Shown: positions 1 to 9,281, counted from the first letter of the stretch. The stretch: DNA of 64,000 nt from Shinella yambaruensis (GCF_022899355.1 NZ_JALJCK010000008.1:124001-188000), one strand, 5' to 3'. Numbers and translations: made by a program. Notes: generated by a model not told the origin, from the letters alone.

Positions 1-365
1 AGCGCGACGCCGGCGGCGATGTTGCCGCCGGCCTCCTCGCCGCCGATGATGAGCGGCGACTTGCGGTCGCCGAGGCCGGCGCGCTTCTTGGCGAGATAGG
101 AAAACATGGAAAAGCCGACTTCGAGCGGCTTGGGAAAGACGCCGCCGCCCGGCGCGCCATAATCCAGCACCGCGACGATGGCGCCCGTGGAGGCGATGGC
201 CTCGGCGACGGGGGAGGGGCGAAGGCCCTCTTCCAGGAACGCGCCGCCATGGAAGTAGAGGAGGATCGGCGCGCCCTTGGCGAACTCCGCTCCCTGATAG
301 ACGCGCGCGGACACGGGGCCGATGGCCACCTTGTCGAACGTCATATCCTTGATCTCTACCGACAT
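1..365 (-). CDS. alpha/beta hydrolase (HSL/fold-3 type), 3' end outside window
   Basis: About 121 N-terminal residues are visible. They show the oxyanion-hole motif HGGAF (about residue 39) and then the nucleophile-elbow region of the hormone-sensitive-lipase/fold-3 family. In that family the elbow normally reads GDSAGG. Here it reads GEEAGGN (about residue 110), so the catalytic serine position is Glu. The ATG at 363-365 follows directly on a divergent intergenic region shared with a LysR gene, an arrangement typical of regulator and target. Family membership is fairly secure. Esterase activity is doubtful because of the Ser-to-Glu change. The Asp/His part of the triad lies outside the window. 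Confidence 0.75.
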   Translation of the reverse strand, partial: MSVEIKDMTFDKVAIGPVSARVYQGAEFAKGAPILLYFHGGAFLEEGLRPSPVAEAIASTGAIVAVLDYGAPGGGVFPKPLEVGFSMFSYLAKKRAGLGDRKSPLIIGGEEAGGNIAAGVA

Positions 366-410
366 TGCCGTGTCCTCGGGCCCCCTGGAATTAGGATGGG
401 GCCTCACCAT

Positions 411-439
411 TTATATCGTGCCTGATCTCTGCGATATAA
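411..439. promoter_or_regulatory. inverted repeat in hydrolase/lysR divergent promoter (LysR-box candidate)
   Basis: The arms TTATATCG (411-418) and CGATATAA (432-439) are perfect inverted repeats separated by 13 bases. They lie between the divergent hydrolase and LysR genes in an AT-rich patch. LysR regulators usually bind interrupted dyads of the T-N11-A type in this position. Binding is inferred from symmetry and place only. Confidence 0.45.
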
Positions 440-506
440 GTGCGCTAAAATTGACTTCACTATCCAGATTTTCGAACAATAGCAGCTTCCAACGTGGGAA
501 TGTTCC

Positions 507-1445
507 ATGGATCAGCTTTCCGCAATGCGTGCCTTCCTCCGCGTGGTGGAGACCGGCAACTTCACCCGGGCCTCCGCTGCGCTCGGCATGCCCAAGGCGA
601 CGGTGAGCAATCTCATCCAGAACCTCGAGACCCACCTCCAGACCAAGCTGCTCAACCGCACGACGCGCCGGGTGGTGGTGACGACGGACGGGGCGCTCTA
701 TTACGAACGGGCGATCCAGATCGTCGCGGAGATCGACGAACTGGACGGCAGCCTTTCCCATTCCCATGCAAGCCCGCGCGGGCGCCTGCGCGTCGAGATG
801 GCGGGGGCCTTCGCCGACCTGCTGGTCATCCCGCGGCTCGGCGATTTCCACAGGAAGTACCCCGACATCCATATCGACCTCGGCGTCGGCGACCGGATGG
901 TGGATTACCTGGCGGAGAATGTCGACTGCGCGCTGCGCGGCGGGGCGCCGGGCGACCAGTCGCTGATCGCCCGGCGCGTCGCCGAGATCGACGTCGTGAC
1001 CTGCGCCGCCCCCGCCTATATCGAGGCGTTCGGGGCGCCGGACCATCCGCTGGATCTCGGCGGGGAGCACCATTGCGTCAACTATTTCCTGGCGCAGGCC
1101 AATCGCATCATGCCCTTCGCTTTCGAGAAGGATGGCGAGAAGGTCGAGGTCAACGGCCGCTACATCGTCTCGGTCAACGACGCGCGCAGCTATCTTGCCG
1201 CGGCGCTCTCCGGCCTGGGCGTCGCGCCGCTGCCGCGGTTCATGGCGACGGAGGCACTGGCGAGCGGTGCGCTCGTGCCGGTGCTGCCGGGCTGGCGCTG
1301 CGAGCCGATCCCGCTCTATATCGTCTATCCGCCGAACCGGCACCTCTCCAACAAGGTCCGCGTCTTCGTCGACTGGCTGGTGCGGCTTCTCGCCGAGGCC
1401 GAGCTCGGCGCGCCGGCAAGGGCTGCGGGGCGGATGAAGGGGTGA
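507..1445 (+). CDS. LysR-family transcriptional regulator
   Basis: 312 residues, the normal length for the family. Residues 1-60 form the LysR winged helix-turn-helix (MDQLSAMRAFLRVVETGNFT, then ASAALGMPKATVSNLIQNLE), and residues about 92-300 form the periplasmic-binding-like effector domain. It belongs to the branch with the LNRTTRRV wing motif. The ATG at 507 gives the standard N-terminus. It is transcribed away from the alpha/beta hydrolase at 1-365, with a perfect inverted repeat between them, so control of that gene and of itself is likely. The effector cannot be told from sequence. Confidence 0.92.
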   Translation: MDQLSAMRAFLRVVETGNFTRASAALGMPKATVSNLIQNLETHLQTKLLNRTTRRVVVTTDGALYYERAIQIVAEIDELDGSLSHSHASPRGRLRVEMAGAFADLLVIPRLGDFHRKYPDIHIDLGVGDRMVDYLAENVDCALRGGAPGDQSLIARRVAEIDVVTCAAPAYIEAFGAPDHPLDLGGEHHCVNYFLAQANRIMPFAFEKDGEKVEVNGRYIVSVNDARSYLAAALSGLGVAPLPRFMATEALASGALVPVLPGWRCEPIPLYIVYPPNRHLSNKVRVFVDWLVRLLAEAELGAPARAAGRMKG

Positions 1446-1555
1446 TCCTGCGGGCTTGAAGCAGGCTTGTGGTGCGCGGGGACTACCCCTCTGTCCTCCG
1501 GGCATCTCCCCCACAAGGCAGGCGAATTGCATATGGAATGAGGCGACGCGTCTTG

Positions 1556-1679
1556 CCCCTTCTCCCCCGCGGGGAGAAGGTCGCGGTAGCGGGATGAGGG
1601 GGCGGCGCAGACGTCAGACGGTGTGCAAGCCCCCTCATCCGACCCTTCGGGCCACCTTCTCCCCGCGGGGGAGAAGGGG
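1556..1679. repeat. RIME-like palindromic repeat, family B
   Basis: The arms at 1556-1581 and 1654-1679 are near-perfect inverted repeats built on CCCCTTCTCCCCCGCGGGGA, with an inner gatgaggggg/ccccctcatc pair. The same unit recurs at 40221-40375 and in altered form at 7697-7868. It resembles Rhizobium intergenic mosaic elements (RIMEs). A fragment of family A follows at 1745-1786, and another (ctccgggcatctcccccaca) lies near 1495-1515. These repeats fill most of the 376-base gap before the MFS gene; no gene is visible there. Confidence 0.8.
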
Positions 1680-1821
1680 AAAGCAGCAGCGTGCTGCCCC
1701 TCACCAGCGTTGCGGTTTGAGCAAGTTTTCGCATCTTGCCGATCTTCCCCCTTGAGGGGGAGATGCCCGGCAGGGCAGAGGGGGGTGTAGCCGTAGCCCG
1801 CCGCCGCTCTCCCGCAACGCC

Positions 1822-3147
1822 TCAGTGCTGGTCGAGCACCCGTGTCAGGGTGAGGGCGGCGATGGTGCAGATGGCGCCGGAGATCAGGTAGCCGCCGATG
1901 AAGACGATGCCGAAGCTGGTGGCAAGGCCGAGCGCGACGAGCGGGGCGAAGCCCGCGCCGACGAGCCAGGCGAGGTCCGAGGTCAGCGCCGCGCCGGTGT
2001 AGCGGTAATGTTGCGTGAAGCGCGAGGAGACGGCGCCGGACGACTGGCCGAAGGTGAGGCCGAGGATGAAGAAGCCGATCAGGATATAGGCATCCTGCCC
2101 CTTGCCGCCGGCATCCAGCAGGAAGGGCGCGGAGAAGGAGAAGATCGCGATGAGGATGGCGCCGGCCATAAGCTGGTTGCGCCGGCCGATCCGGTCGGCG
2201 ATGACGCCCGACAGCACGATGCCGACCGCGCCGACGGCCGCGCCCGCCACCTGCACCCAGAGGAATTCCTGTACCGACTGGCCGCCGGTGAGCGTGATCC
2301 AGGACAGCGGGAAGATGGTGACGAGATGGAACATGGCGAAGCTTGCGAGCGGCACGAAGGCGCCGAGCACCACGTCCATGGCATGCTTGCTCAGCATTTC
2401 GAAGACCGGCCGGGCCTGCAGCTCCTGCGCCTCCATGGCCGCGCCGAACTCCTTGCTGGCGACGATGCGCAGGCGCGCGAAGAGCGCCACCACGTTAATG
2501 GCGAAGGCGACGAAGAACGGATAGCGCCAGCCCCAGGCGAGGAAATCCGCCTCGGACAGGCTGGTGACGAAATAGGCGAAGAGAACGCTGGCGAGCGCGA
2601 AGCCGATCGGCGCGCCGAGCTGCGGGATCATGGCGTACCAGCCGCGGCGGTTCTCCGGCGCGCTGAGGTTGAGCAGCGAGGCAAGCCCATCCCAGGCGCC
2701 GCCGAGCGCAAAACCCTGGCCCAGCCGGAAGAGCGCGAGCAGCGCGACGGCCCAGTAGCCGATCGTCTCGTAGCCCGGCAGGAAGGCGATGGAGGCGGTC
2801 GAGCCACCGAGGATGACCAGCGCCACCGTCAGCTTGGTGCCGCGGCCGTAGTTGCGGTCGATCCACATGAAGACGAAGGAGCCGACGGGGCGGGCGAGGA
2901 AGGCGAGCGGGAAGAGCGCGAAGGACATCAGCGTCGCGGCGACCGCGCTGCCGGCGAAGGGGAAGATCAGCTTCGGGAAGACCAGGATGGAGCCGAGGCC
3001 GTAGACGAAGAAATCGAAGAATTCGGAGGTGCGCCCGATCACCACGCCGATGGCGACGCTGCCGGGCGAAAGCGGCTTGTCGTCCGCATGCATGCGGCGG
3101 GCGTCCCGCTCGAGGCCCGAGGACGAAGGGTTAGCGACCGAACTCAT
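1822..3147 (-). CDS. MFS transporter, metabolite:H+ symporter (MHS) type
   Basis: 441 residues with about 12 hydrophobic segments. The N-terminus has the MHS-type GVVIGRTSEFFDFFVYGLGS (TM1), and MFS loop motifs follow at WIDRNYGRG (about residue 98) and VIADRIGRRN (about residue 318). The family imports organic acids, osmolytes or aromatic acids with protons across the inner membrane; the substrate here is not predictable. The ATG at 3145-3147 follows a 5' region that faces the cyo operon. No linked catabolic gene points to a substrate. Confidence 0.88.
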   Translation of the reverse strand: MSSVANPSSSGLERDARRMHADDKPLSPGSVAIGVVIGRTSEFFDFFVYGLGSILVFPKLIFPFAGSAVAATLMSFALFPLAFLARPVGSFVFMWIDRNYGRGTKLTVALVILGGSTASIAFLPGYETIGYWAVALLALFRLGQGFALGGAWDGLASLLNLSAPENRRGWYAMIPQLGAPIGFALASVLFAYFVTSLSEADFLAWGWRYPFFVAFAINVVALFARLRIVASKEFGAAMEAQELQARPVFEMLSKHAMDVVLGAFVPLASFAMFHLVTIFPLSWITLTGGQSVQEFLWVQVAGAAVGAVGIVLSGVIADRIGRRNQLMAGAILIAIFSFSAPFLLDAGGKGQDAYILIGFFILGLTFGQSSGAVSSRFTQHYRYTGAALTSDLAWLVGAGFAPLVALGLATSFGIVFIGGYLISGAICTIAALTLTRVLDQH

Positions 3148-3185
3148 GAATTTCTCCGAGCGATGTGCGCCATGTCGTTAGAGTG

Positions 3186-3214
3186 TTGACTATTCGGCGT
3201 CCAATATCAAGAAT
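3186..3214 (+). promoter_or_regulatory. possible sigma-70-type promoter upstream of cyo
   Basis: TTGACT (3186-3191) and AAGAAT (3209-3214) are separated by 17 bases and point toward cyoA. The resulting leader would be about 220 bases. The -10 matches only four of six consensus positions. The rest of the 296-base divergent region (3148-3443) shows no clear FNR box. Confidence 0.25.
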
Positions 3215-3443
3215 TAGGCGAAACGTGCGCGCTGCGGCAGGGTTGCGTCCGAACCTTCGACCCGACGCAGCGGGTGTGCGAGACCCGCGACGATTATTGC
3301 GCTAGATCAATTTTGCGGCGGCGGACAGCCCAAAAGTTTCTACCGCACTGCGACAGAATGCTGCGCTGCGACGAAGCACCTCACTTCCAAGCGCGACGAT
3401 GCCCGCTTATTGCCGACTAGACAGAACGCAAGTTGAGGCCGCA

Positions 3444-4538
3444 ATGCCGAAGCCATTCAGTTTAGCCCGAGTCTCGATCCTCCCCCTGATGCTGGTCCTG
3501 CTTTCCGGATGCAACATGGTCGTCATGTCGCCTTCCGGGGACATCGCCACGCAGCAACGGGACCTGATCGTCATCTCCACCATCCTCATGCTGGTCATCA
3601 TCATCCCGGTGATCGCCATGACGCTCTATTTCGCCTGGCATTACCGCCAGTCGAACACGGCGGCGAAGTATGATCCGGAGTGGCACCACTCGACGGGCCT
3701 GGAAGTCGCCATCTGGTCGGCCCCGCTCGCCATCATCATCGCGCTCGGCGCCATCACCTGGGTCAGCACCCACAAGCTCGATCCGTACCGGCCGCTGGAA
3801 CGGCTCGACGCGGCGCGGCCGGTGACGGAGGAGATGAAGCCGATCACCGTCGAGGTGGTGGCGCTCGATTGGAAATGGCTGTTCTTCTACCCGGACTACG
3901 GCATCGCCACGGTCAACGAGATGGCCGCCCCCGTCGACGTGCCGATCAACTTCAAGCTCACGGCCTCCTCCGTGATGAACTCCTTCTACGTGCCCGCGCT
4001 CGCCGGCATGATCTACACCATGCCCGGCATGGAAACGAAGCTGCACGCCGTCATCAACAGGCAGGGCGAATACGAGGGCCTGTCGTCCAACTACAGCGGC
4101 GACGGCTTCTCGCACATGCGCTTCAAGTTCCACGGGCTCGACCAGGCCGGTTTCGACGCCTGGATCGCGCGGGTGAAGCAGAACGGCACGGCGCTCAACC
4201 GCGACGCCTACCTGAAGCTCGAAAAGCCGAGCGCGAAGGAGCCCGTGCGCTACTATGCCACCGTCGACGACGGGCTCTACGAGGCCGTGCTCAACATGTG
4301 CGTGCGCGAAGGCCAGATGTGCATGAAAGACATGATGCATATCGACATGACGGGCGGGGCGGGCAAGGAGAGCCACGAGAACAAGGCCAAGCTCGAACAC
4401 GACAACCGCCATGCGAAGGACGAGGCGCCCGCCGCCACCTTCCCCGAGACCGGCAATCCCGCGCGCAGCGAGGAACCGGCCGAGGGCGTGGAGGAGAACC
4501 CGGCCACGATGAACCACGACGCGCACCAGTCGCACTAG
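3444..4538 (+). CDS. cyoA: cytochrome bo3-type quinol oxidase subunit II
   Basis: 364 residues from the ATG at 3444. This start is chosen because it gives a clean lipoprotein signal (SILPLMLVLLSGC, lipobox cysteine at residue 23). An upstream in-frame start would add 15 non-signal-like residues. Two TM helices follow (about 38-62 and 82-105), then the periplasmic cupredoxin domain (about 125-265). The CuA ligands of cytochrome c oxidases are absent, as expected for a quinol oxidase. The C-terminal tail (about 290-364) is polar and rich in His, Glu and Lys, making the protein longer than E. coli CyoA. It is the first gene of cyoABCD, which builds the proton-pumping terminal oxidase. Confidence 0.93.
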   Translation: MPKPFSLARVSILPLMLVLLSGCNMVVMSPSGDIATQQRDLIVISTILMLVIIIPVIAMTLYFAWHYRQSNTAAKYDPEWHHSTGLEVAIWSAPLAIIIALGAITWVSTHKLDPYRPLERLDAARPVTEEMKPITVEVVALDWKWLFFYPDYGIATVNEMAAPVDVPINFKLTASSVMNSFYVPALAGMIYTMPGMETKLHAVINRQGEYEGLSSNYSGDGFSHMRFKFHGLDQAGFDAWIARVKQNGTALNRDAYLKLEKPSAKEPVRYYATVDDGLYEAVLNMCVREGQMCMKDMMHIDMTGGAGKESHENKAKLEHDNRHAKDEAPAATFPETGNPARSEEPAEGVEENPATMNHDAHQSH

Positions 4539-4622
4539 CTTTCATTGCGCCCGCCGGCCGCGGCGGGCGCGCAAGGCCCTCGAATGCACCGGGCCGCCTA
4601 CGAAACGATATTGGACGATCCC

Positions 4623-6626
4623 ATGTTCGGCGACATCAGCCTCACGCAATTCCTCTTCGGACGGCTCACCTGGGAGGCAATCCCCTACCACGAGCCCATC
4701 CTCGTCGTGACCTTCGCGGTCGTGGCGCTGGGCGGCATCGCGCTTCTCGGCCTGATCACCAAATTCAAGCTCTGGGGCTATCTCTGGCACGAATGGTTCA
4801 CATCCGTCGATCACAAGAAGATCGGCATCATGTACATCATCCTCGCCATCATCATGCTGCTGCGCGGCTTTGCCGACGCCATCATGATGCGCATCCAGCA
4901 GGCGATCGCCTTCGGCGGCAACGAGGGCTACCTCAACCCGCACCACTACGACCAGATCTTCACCGCGCACGGCGTGATCATGATCTTCTTCGTGGCGATG
5001 CCCTTCGTCACCGGCTTCATGAACTATGTCGTGCCGCTGCAGATCGGCGCGCGCGACGTCTCCTTCCCCTTCCTCAACAACTTCTCCTTCTGGATGACGA
5101 CGGGCGGGGCGGTCATCATCATGATGTCGCTGTTCGTCGGCGAATTCGCCCGCACCGGCTGGCTGGCCTATCCGCCGCTCTCCGGCGCGGACTACAGTCC
5201 CGGCGTCGGCGTCGATTATTACATCTGGGGGCTGCAGGTCGCCGGCGTCGGGACGACGCTGTCGGGCATCAACCTCATCGCGACCATCGTGAAGATGCGC
5301 GCGCCGGGCATGACCTTCATGAAGATGCCGGTCTTCACCTGGACGTCGCTGTGCACCAACATCCTGATCGTCGCGACCTTCCCGATCCTGACGGCCACGC
5401 TCGCCCTCCTGTCGCTCGACCGCTATGTCGGCACGAACTTCTTCACGAACGACCTCGGCGGCAACCCGATGATGTACATCAACCTCATCTGGATCTGGGG
5501 CCATCCGGAGGTCTACATCCTCGTGCTGCCGGCCTTCGGCATCTTCTCCGAGGTGGTGGCGACCTTCTGCGGCAAGCGGCTCTTCGGCTATACGTCGATG
5601 GTCTACGCCACCTGCGTGATCATGATCCTCTCCTACATCGTCTGGCTGCACCACTTCTTCACCATGGGCTCGGGCGCCTCGGTGAACGCCTTCTTCGGCA
5701 TCACGACGATGATCATCTCGATCCCGACGGGCGCGAAGATGTTCAACTGGCTGTTCACCATGTATCGCGGCCGCATCCGCTACGAGGTGCCCATGCTGTG
5801 GACGGTCGGCTTCATGGTGACCTTCGTCATCGGCGGCATGACGGGCGTGATGCTGGCCATCCCGCCGGCCGATTTCGTGCTGCACAATTCGCTCTTCCTC
5901 ATCGCCCATTTCCACAACGTCATCATCGGCGGCGTGCTCTTCGGGCTGATGGCGGGCGTCGTCTACTGGTTCCCCAAGGCCTTCGGCTACAAGCTCGATC
6001 CGTTCTGGGGCAAGATGAGCTTCTGGTTCTGGCAGATCGGCTTCTTCTTCGCCTTCATGCCGCTCTACGTGCTGGGCCTCATGGGCGTCACCCGCCGCGT
6101 CAGCCAGTTCGAGGACCCGACCCTGCAGATCTGGTTCGTCATCGCCGCCTTCGGCGCGGCGCTGATCGCGCTCGGCATCGCCTCCTTCGTCATCCAGCTC
6201 GTCGTCAGCTTCTTCAAGCGCGACGAGCTGCGCGTCACCTCCGGCGATCCCTGGGACGGGCGCACGCTGGAATGGTCGACCTCCTCGCCGCCGCCGGACT
6301 ACAACTTCGCCTTCACCCCCGTCGTGCACGACCATGACAGCTGGTACGACATGAAGAGCCGCGGCTACGAGCGCCCGCTGGAAGGCTTCAAGCCGATCCA
6401 CATGCCGAAGAATACCGGCACGGGCGTCGTCCTGTCGGCCATCAGCGTCGTGCTCGCCTTCGCGCTGATCTGGTACATCTGGTGGCTGGCGGCGCTCTCC
6501 TTCATCGCGCTCATCGCGGTGTCGATCGCCCACACCTTCAACTACGACCGCGACTTCTTCATCTCCGCCGAGACCGTGACGGCGACCGAGGACGCGCGCA
6601 CGAAACTGCTTGCGGAACGGACCTGA
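4623..6626 (+). CDS. cyoB: cytochrome bo3-type quinol oxidase subunit I
   Basis: 667 residues from the ATG at 4623 (MFGDISLT), chosen by match to the usual CyoB N-terminus; earlier in-frame starts exist. It carries the haem-copper centre. His116 and His431 fit the low-spin haem ligands. His294, His343 and His344 fit CuB, His429 fits the o3 haem, and Lys372 fits the K-channel. The motif WGHPEVY holds the His-Tyr cross-link. It oxidises ubiquinol, reduces O2 to water and pumps protons. It lies 84 bases after cyoA and four bases before cyoC. Confidence 0.97.
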   Translation: MFGDISLTQFLFGRLTWEAIPYHEPILVVTFAVVALGGIALLGLITKFKLWGYLWHEWFTSVDHKKIGIMYIILAIIMLLRGFADAIMMRIQQAIAFGGNEGYLNPHHYDQIFTAHGVIMIFFVAMPFVTGFMNYVVPLQIGARDVSFPFLNNFSFWMTTGGAVIIMMSLFVGEFARTGWLAYPPLSGADYSPGVGVDYYIWGLQVAGVGTTLSGINLIATIVKMRAPGMTFMKMPVFTWTSLCTNILIVATFPILTATLALLSLDRYVGTNFFTNDLGGNPMMYINLIWIWGHPEVYILVLPAFGIFSEVVATFCGKRLFGYTSMVYATCVIMILSYIVWLHHFFTMGSGASVNAFFGITTMIISIPTGAKMFNWLFTMYRGRIRYEVPMLWTVGFMVTFVIGGMTGVMLAIPPADFVLHNSLFLIAHFHNVIIGGVLFGLMAGVVYWFPKAFGYKLDPFWGKMSFWFWQIGFFFAFMPLYVLGLMGVTRRVSQFEDPTLQIWFVIAAFGAALIALGIASFVIQLVVSFFKRDELRVTSGDPWDGRTLEWSTSSPPPDYNFAFTPVVHDHDSWYDMKSRGYERPLEGFKPIHMPKNTGTGVVLSAISVVLAFALIWYIWWLAALSFIALIAVSIAHTFNYDRDFFISAETVTATEDARTKLLAERT

Positions 6627-6630
6627 GCCC

Positions 6631-7254
6631 ATGAGCGCGACCCAAGTCCACGATACCGGCGAAAAGCCGACCTTCTACCTGACGGAAGACCATCATCCGG
6701 AAAACAGCACCATGCTGGGTTTCTGGCTCTACCTGATGAGCGACTGCCTGATCTTCGCCGTGCTCTTCGCAACGCATGGCGTGCTCGGCCGCAACTATGC
6801 GGCAGGGCCGTCGCCGGCCGATCTCTTCGACCTGTCGCTCGTCGCCATCAACACGGCGATGCTGCTCCTCTCCTCCATCACCTACGGCTTCGCGATGCTC
6901 CAGATGGAGCGCAACGCCAAGATGGAGACGCTCGTCTGGCTCGGCATCACCGGCGTCTTCGGCGCGGCCTTCCTGGCGCTGGAGCTCTACGAGTTCTACC
7001 ATCTGATCCATGAGGGCGCCGGGCCGACGCGCTCGGCCTTCCTGTCGTCCTTCTTCACGCTGGTCGGCACGCACGGCCTGCACGTCACCTTCGGCATCAT
7101 CTGGCTGGTCACGCTGATGGTGCAGGTCAGGAAGCACGGCCTCACCCATGAAAACCGCCGCCGGCTGATGTGCCTTTCCATGTTCTGGCACTTCCTCGAC
7201 GTCATCTGGATCGGCGTCTTCTCCTTCGTCTATCTCCTGGGAGTCCTCGGATGA
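6631..7254 (+). CDS. cyoC: cytochrome bo3-type quinol oxidase subunit III
   Basis: 207 residues and five TM helices, of the haem-copper oxidase subunit III family. The ATG at 6631 begins four bases after the cyoB stop and gives MSATQVHDTGEKPTFYL; an earlier in-frame start would add seven residues inside cyoB. It shows FLALELYEFYHLI and the final WHFLDVIWIGVFSFVYL typical of CyoC. It stabilises the oxidase core and overlaps cyoD by four bases (ATGA), implying translational coupling. Confidence 0.95.
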   Translation: MSATQVHDTGEKPTFYLTEDHHPENSTMLGFWLYLMSDCLIFAVLFATHGVLGRNYAAGPSPADLFDLSLVAINTAMLLLSSITYGFAMLQMERNAKMETLVWLGITGVFGAAFLALELYEFYHLIHEGAGPTRSAFLSSFFTLVGTHGLHVTFGIIWLVTLMVQVRKHGLTHENRRRLMCLSMFWHFLDVIWIGVFSFVYLLGVLG

Positions 7255-7649
7255 GCGCCCACCCCGCCCACGAAAACGCCGCCGAGGCCCACCACGCCCA
7301 TAGCCATGGCCACGATGCCGGCCACGGCTCGTTCAGGGGCTACATGATCGGCTTCGTGCTTTCGATCGTCCTGACGGCCATTCCCTTCTGGCTGGTCATG
7401 GGCGACGTCATCGACAGCAAGCTCTTCACCGCCGTGCTGGTCATGGGCATCGGCGTGGTGCAGATCGTCGTGCACATGGTCTACTTCCTGCACATGAACC
7501 CGCGCTCGGAAGGCGGCTGGACGCTGATGGCGCTGATCTTCACCCTCATCATCGTCGGCATCGCCATTGCCGGCTCGCTCTGGGTCATGCATCACCTCAA
7601 CACGAACATGATGCCGATGACCCACGAGATGATGAAGACCATGCCCTGA
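7251..7649 (+). CDS. cyoD: cytochrome bo3-type quinol oxidase subunit IV
   Basis: 132 residues with three TM helices, the standard CyoD fold (GSFRGYMIGFVLSIVLTAIP, then VVHMVYFLHMN). The ATG at 7251 overlaps the cyoC stop. The first 27 residues hold eight histidines, an unusual N-terminal tail that could bind metal. No cyoE (haem O synthase) follows here; a SURF1 gene comes next after a repeat-filled gap, so haem O synthesis must be encoded elsewhere. Confidence 0.92.
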   Translation: MSAHPAHENAAEAHHAHSHGHDAGHGSFRGYMIGFVLSIVLTAIPFWLVMGDVIDSKLFTAVLVMGIGVVQIVVHMVYFLHMNPRSEGGWTLMALIFTLIIVGIAIAGSLWVMHHLNTNMMPMTHEMMKTMP

Positions 7650-7696
7650 CCGGGGGATGTTATGGACAGGCAGGCACGGGACGGAGACGTCTCCCT

Positions 7697-7868
7697 CGGC
7701 CCCTCATCCGGCCTGCCGGCCACCTTCTCCCCGCTTGCGGGGCGAAGGGGATATGCCGCGCCGGTTTCCCCGAGAATTGCCCTTTCGTGGGCCGCGTCCC
7801 CTCTCCCCGCTTGCGGGGAGAGGGTCAGGGTGAGGGGCACTTTCCTGATGAGATGCCCGGCAGGGCAG
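7697..7868. repeat. RIME-like repeat cluster (family B variants plus family A fragment)
   Basis: This stretch holds two palindromic blocks, ccttctccccgcttgcgggg and cctctccccgcttgcgggga, followed by a fragment of family A (gatgcccggcagggcagaag). It fills the gap between cyoD and the SURF1 gene. Such repeats often sit inside operons in rhizobia and could fold in the mRNA. Confidence 0.7.
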
Positions 7869-7886
7869 AAGGGGGCGGCCTAGCCC

Positions 7887-8606
7887 ATGTCCGAGCCCTC
7901 CGCCCGCGCCCGGCGCCTCCTCACCGGCTTCCTCCTCGTCCTCGTCGCCGTCTTCCTCGCGCTCGGCACCTGGCAGGTGCAGCGCCTGTTCTGGAAGCTC
8001 GACCTCATCGCCCGTGTCGAAAGCCGCGTCCACGCCGACCCCGTGCCGGTCCCCGCCCGTGCCGAATGGCCGGCCGTCAGCCGGGAGGAGGACGAGTACC
8101 GCCGTGTCACCGCCACCGGCCTCTTCCAGCACGACAAGACGGTTTTGGTGCAGGCCGTGACGGAGCGCGGCGCCGGTTTCTGGGTGCTGACGCCGCTCCT
8201 GCTGCCGGATGAGACGGCCGTGCTGGTCAACCGCGGCTTCGTGCCGGCGGACCGGCGCGATCCGGCCGCGCGCGTGGCAAGCGAACTGGCCGCCGGTCCC
8301 GTCACGGTGACGGGGCTGCTGCGCCTCAGCGAACCCGGCGGCGCGTTCCTGCGCGCCAACGATCCGGCCGCCGACCGCTGGTTCTCCCGCGATGTCGCTG
8401 CGATTACCGCCGCGAAGGGCCTTTCCGGCGCGGCGCCCTATTTCATCGATGCGGATGCGACGCCCAATCCCGGCGGCCTGCCGGTCGGCGGGCTGACGGT
8501 CGTCGCCTTCCGCAACAGCCACCTCGTCTACGCGCTCACCTGGTATGCGCTGGCGGCGATGAGCGCGGCCGGCGCCTGGGCCGTCCATCGACGAAGGCTC
8601 GGCTGA
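7887..8606 (+). CDS. SURF1-family oxidase assembly protein
   Basis: 239 residues. TM1 lies near residues 11-32, followed directly by the family signature LGTWQVQRLFWKLDLI. A periplasmic domain comes next, with VLVNRGFVPADRRDPA, and then a C-terminal TM (HLVYALTWYALAAMSAAGAW). SURF1 proteins help insert haem into haem-copper oxidases. Its place directly after cyoABCD, on the same strand, supports a role in maturing this quinol oxidase. A RIME cluster separates it from cyoD. Confidence 0.9.
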   Translation: MSEPSARARRLLTGFLLVLVAVFLALGTWQVQRLFWKLDLIARVESRVHADPVPVPARAEWPAVSREEDEYRRVTATGLFQHDKTVLVQAVTERGAGFWVLTPLLLPDETAVLVNRGFVPADRRDPAARVASELAAGPVTVTGLLRLSEPGGAFLRANDPAADRWFSRDVAAITAAKGLSGAAPYFIDADATPNPGGLPVGGLTVVAFRNSHLVYALTWYALAAMSAAGAWAVHRRRLG

Positions 8607-8609
8607 CGC

Positions 8610-9206
8610 TCAGTCCAGACTTTTCGCCAGGATGCGGGCGAGGGCGGCGACCTCCCTTTCCAGGCGCTCCGGCGTGATCCCCACGAAACGGCCTTCCAGG
8701 CTGACGGCGATGACGCCGTGCACGGCGGAGAAGAAGGTGCGGGCGCGGATGGCGATGTCCTCGGCGGTCGCACCCGGCATGCGGCCGGCGAGCGGCCCGG
8801 CGATGAGGCCGATCAGGAAGGCATGTTCGGCAAGGTGCCAGTCCGGCACGGGCACGCCCTCCGGCATGCGGTGCTCGAAGAGGGCGGCCCAGAGGTTCTT
8901 CTCGGCCTGCGCGAAGCCGAGATAGGCAAGCGAGAGACTGAGGAAGGTCTGCTCGATGGTGGCGTCCGGCGGGATCGCGCGTTCCAGCGCCGCCTCCAGC
9001 CGCTTCAGCGTGCCGGAGTTCACGGCGAGGATCAGCCCGTCGAGATCGTCGAACACCGTATAGAGCCCGCCGAGCGCCGCGCCCGCGCGTTCGGCGATGT
9101 CGCGGGCGCGCAGGCCCTTCAGGCCCTGGTCGCGGATCAATTGTGTCCCGGCCGTGACCAGCCGCGTGCGCAAGTCCTCCTTCTTCGCCTGCCGCTTCGC
9201 TGTCAT
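8610..9206 (-). CDS. TetR-family transcriptional repressor
   Basis: 198 residues from the ATG at 9204-9206. The N-terminal TetR helix-turn-helix (about residues 10-60) includes GLKGLRARDIAERAGAALGG followed by LYTVFDDLDGLI. The C-terminal ligand domain carries the ALFEHRMPEG segment and FFSAVHGVIAVSLEGRF, features of the TetR_C_33/WHG-like group. It is divergent from the PspA-like gene, with three TGAAC-N3-GTTCA palindromes in the 105-base gap. That layout argues for control of itself and of the pspA-yiaAB pair. Confidence 0.92.
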   Translation of the reverse strand: MTAKRQAKKEDLRTRLVTAGTQLIRDQGLKGLRARDIAERAGAALGGLYTVFDDLDGLILAVNSGTLKRLEAALERAIPPDATIEQTFLSLSLAYLGFAQAEKNLWAALFEHRMPEGVPVPDWHLAEHAFLIGLIAGPLAGRMPGATAEDIAIRARTFFSAVHGVIAVSLEGRFVGITPERLEREVAALARILAKSLD

Positions 9207-9225
9207 CGATCCCGTTCTCCTGTTT

Positions 9226-9238
9226 TGAACGTTGTTCA
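9226..9238. promoter_or_regulatory. TetR operator candidate 1
   Basis: TGAACGTTGTTCA, the first of three 13-base TGAAC-N3-GTTCA palindromes between the TetR and PspA-like genes. It lies 20 bases upstream of the tetR start. Confidence 0.7.
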
Positions 9239-9248
9239 TTTTCTGTAT

Positions 9249-9261
9249 TGAACATCGTTCA
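9249..9261. promoter_or_regulatory. TetR operator candidate 2
   Basis: TGAACATCGTTCA, the middle copy, 23 bases (about two helical turns) from copy 1. Confidence 0.7.
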
Positions 9262-9281
9262 TTTTTATGCGACAAGATTAT

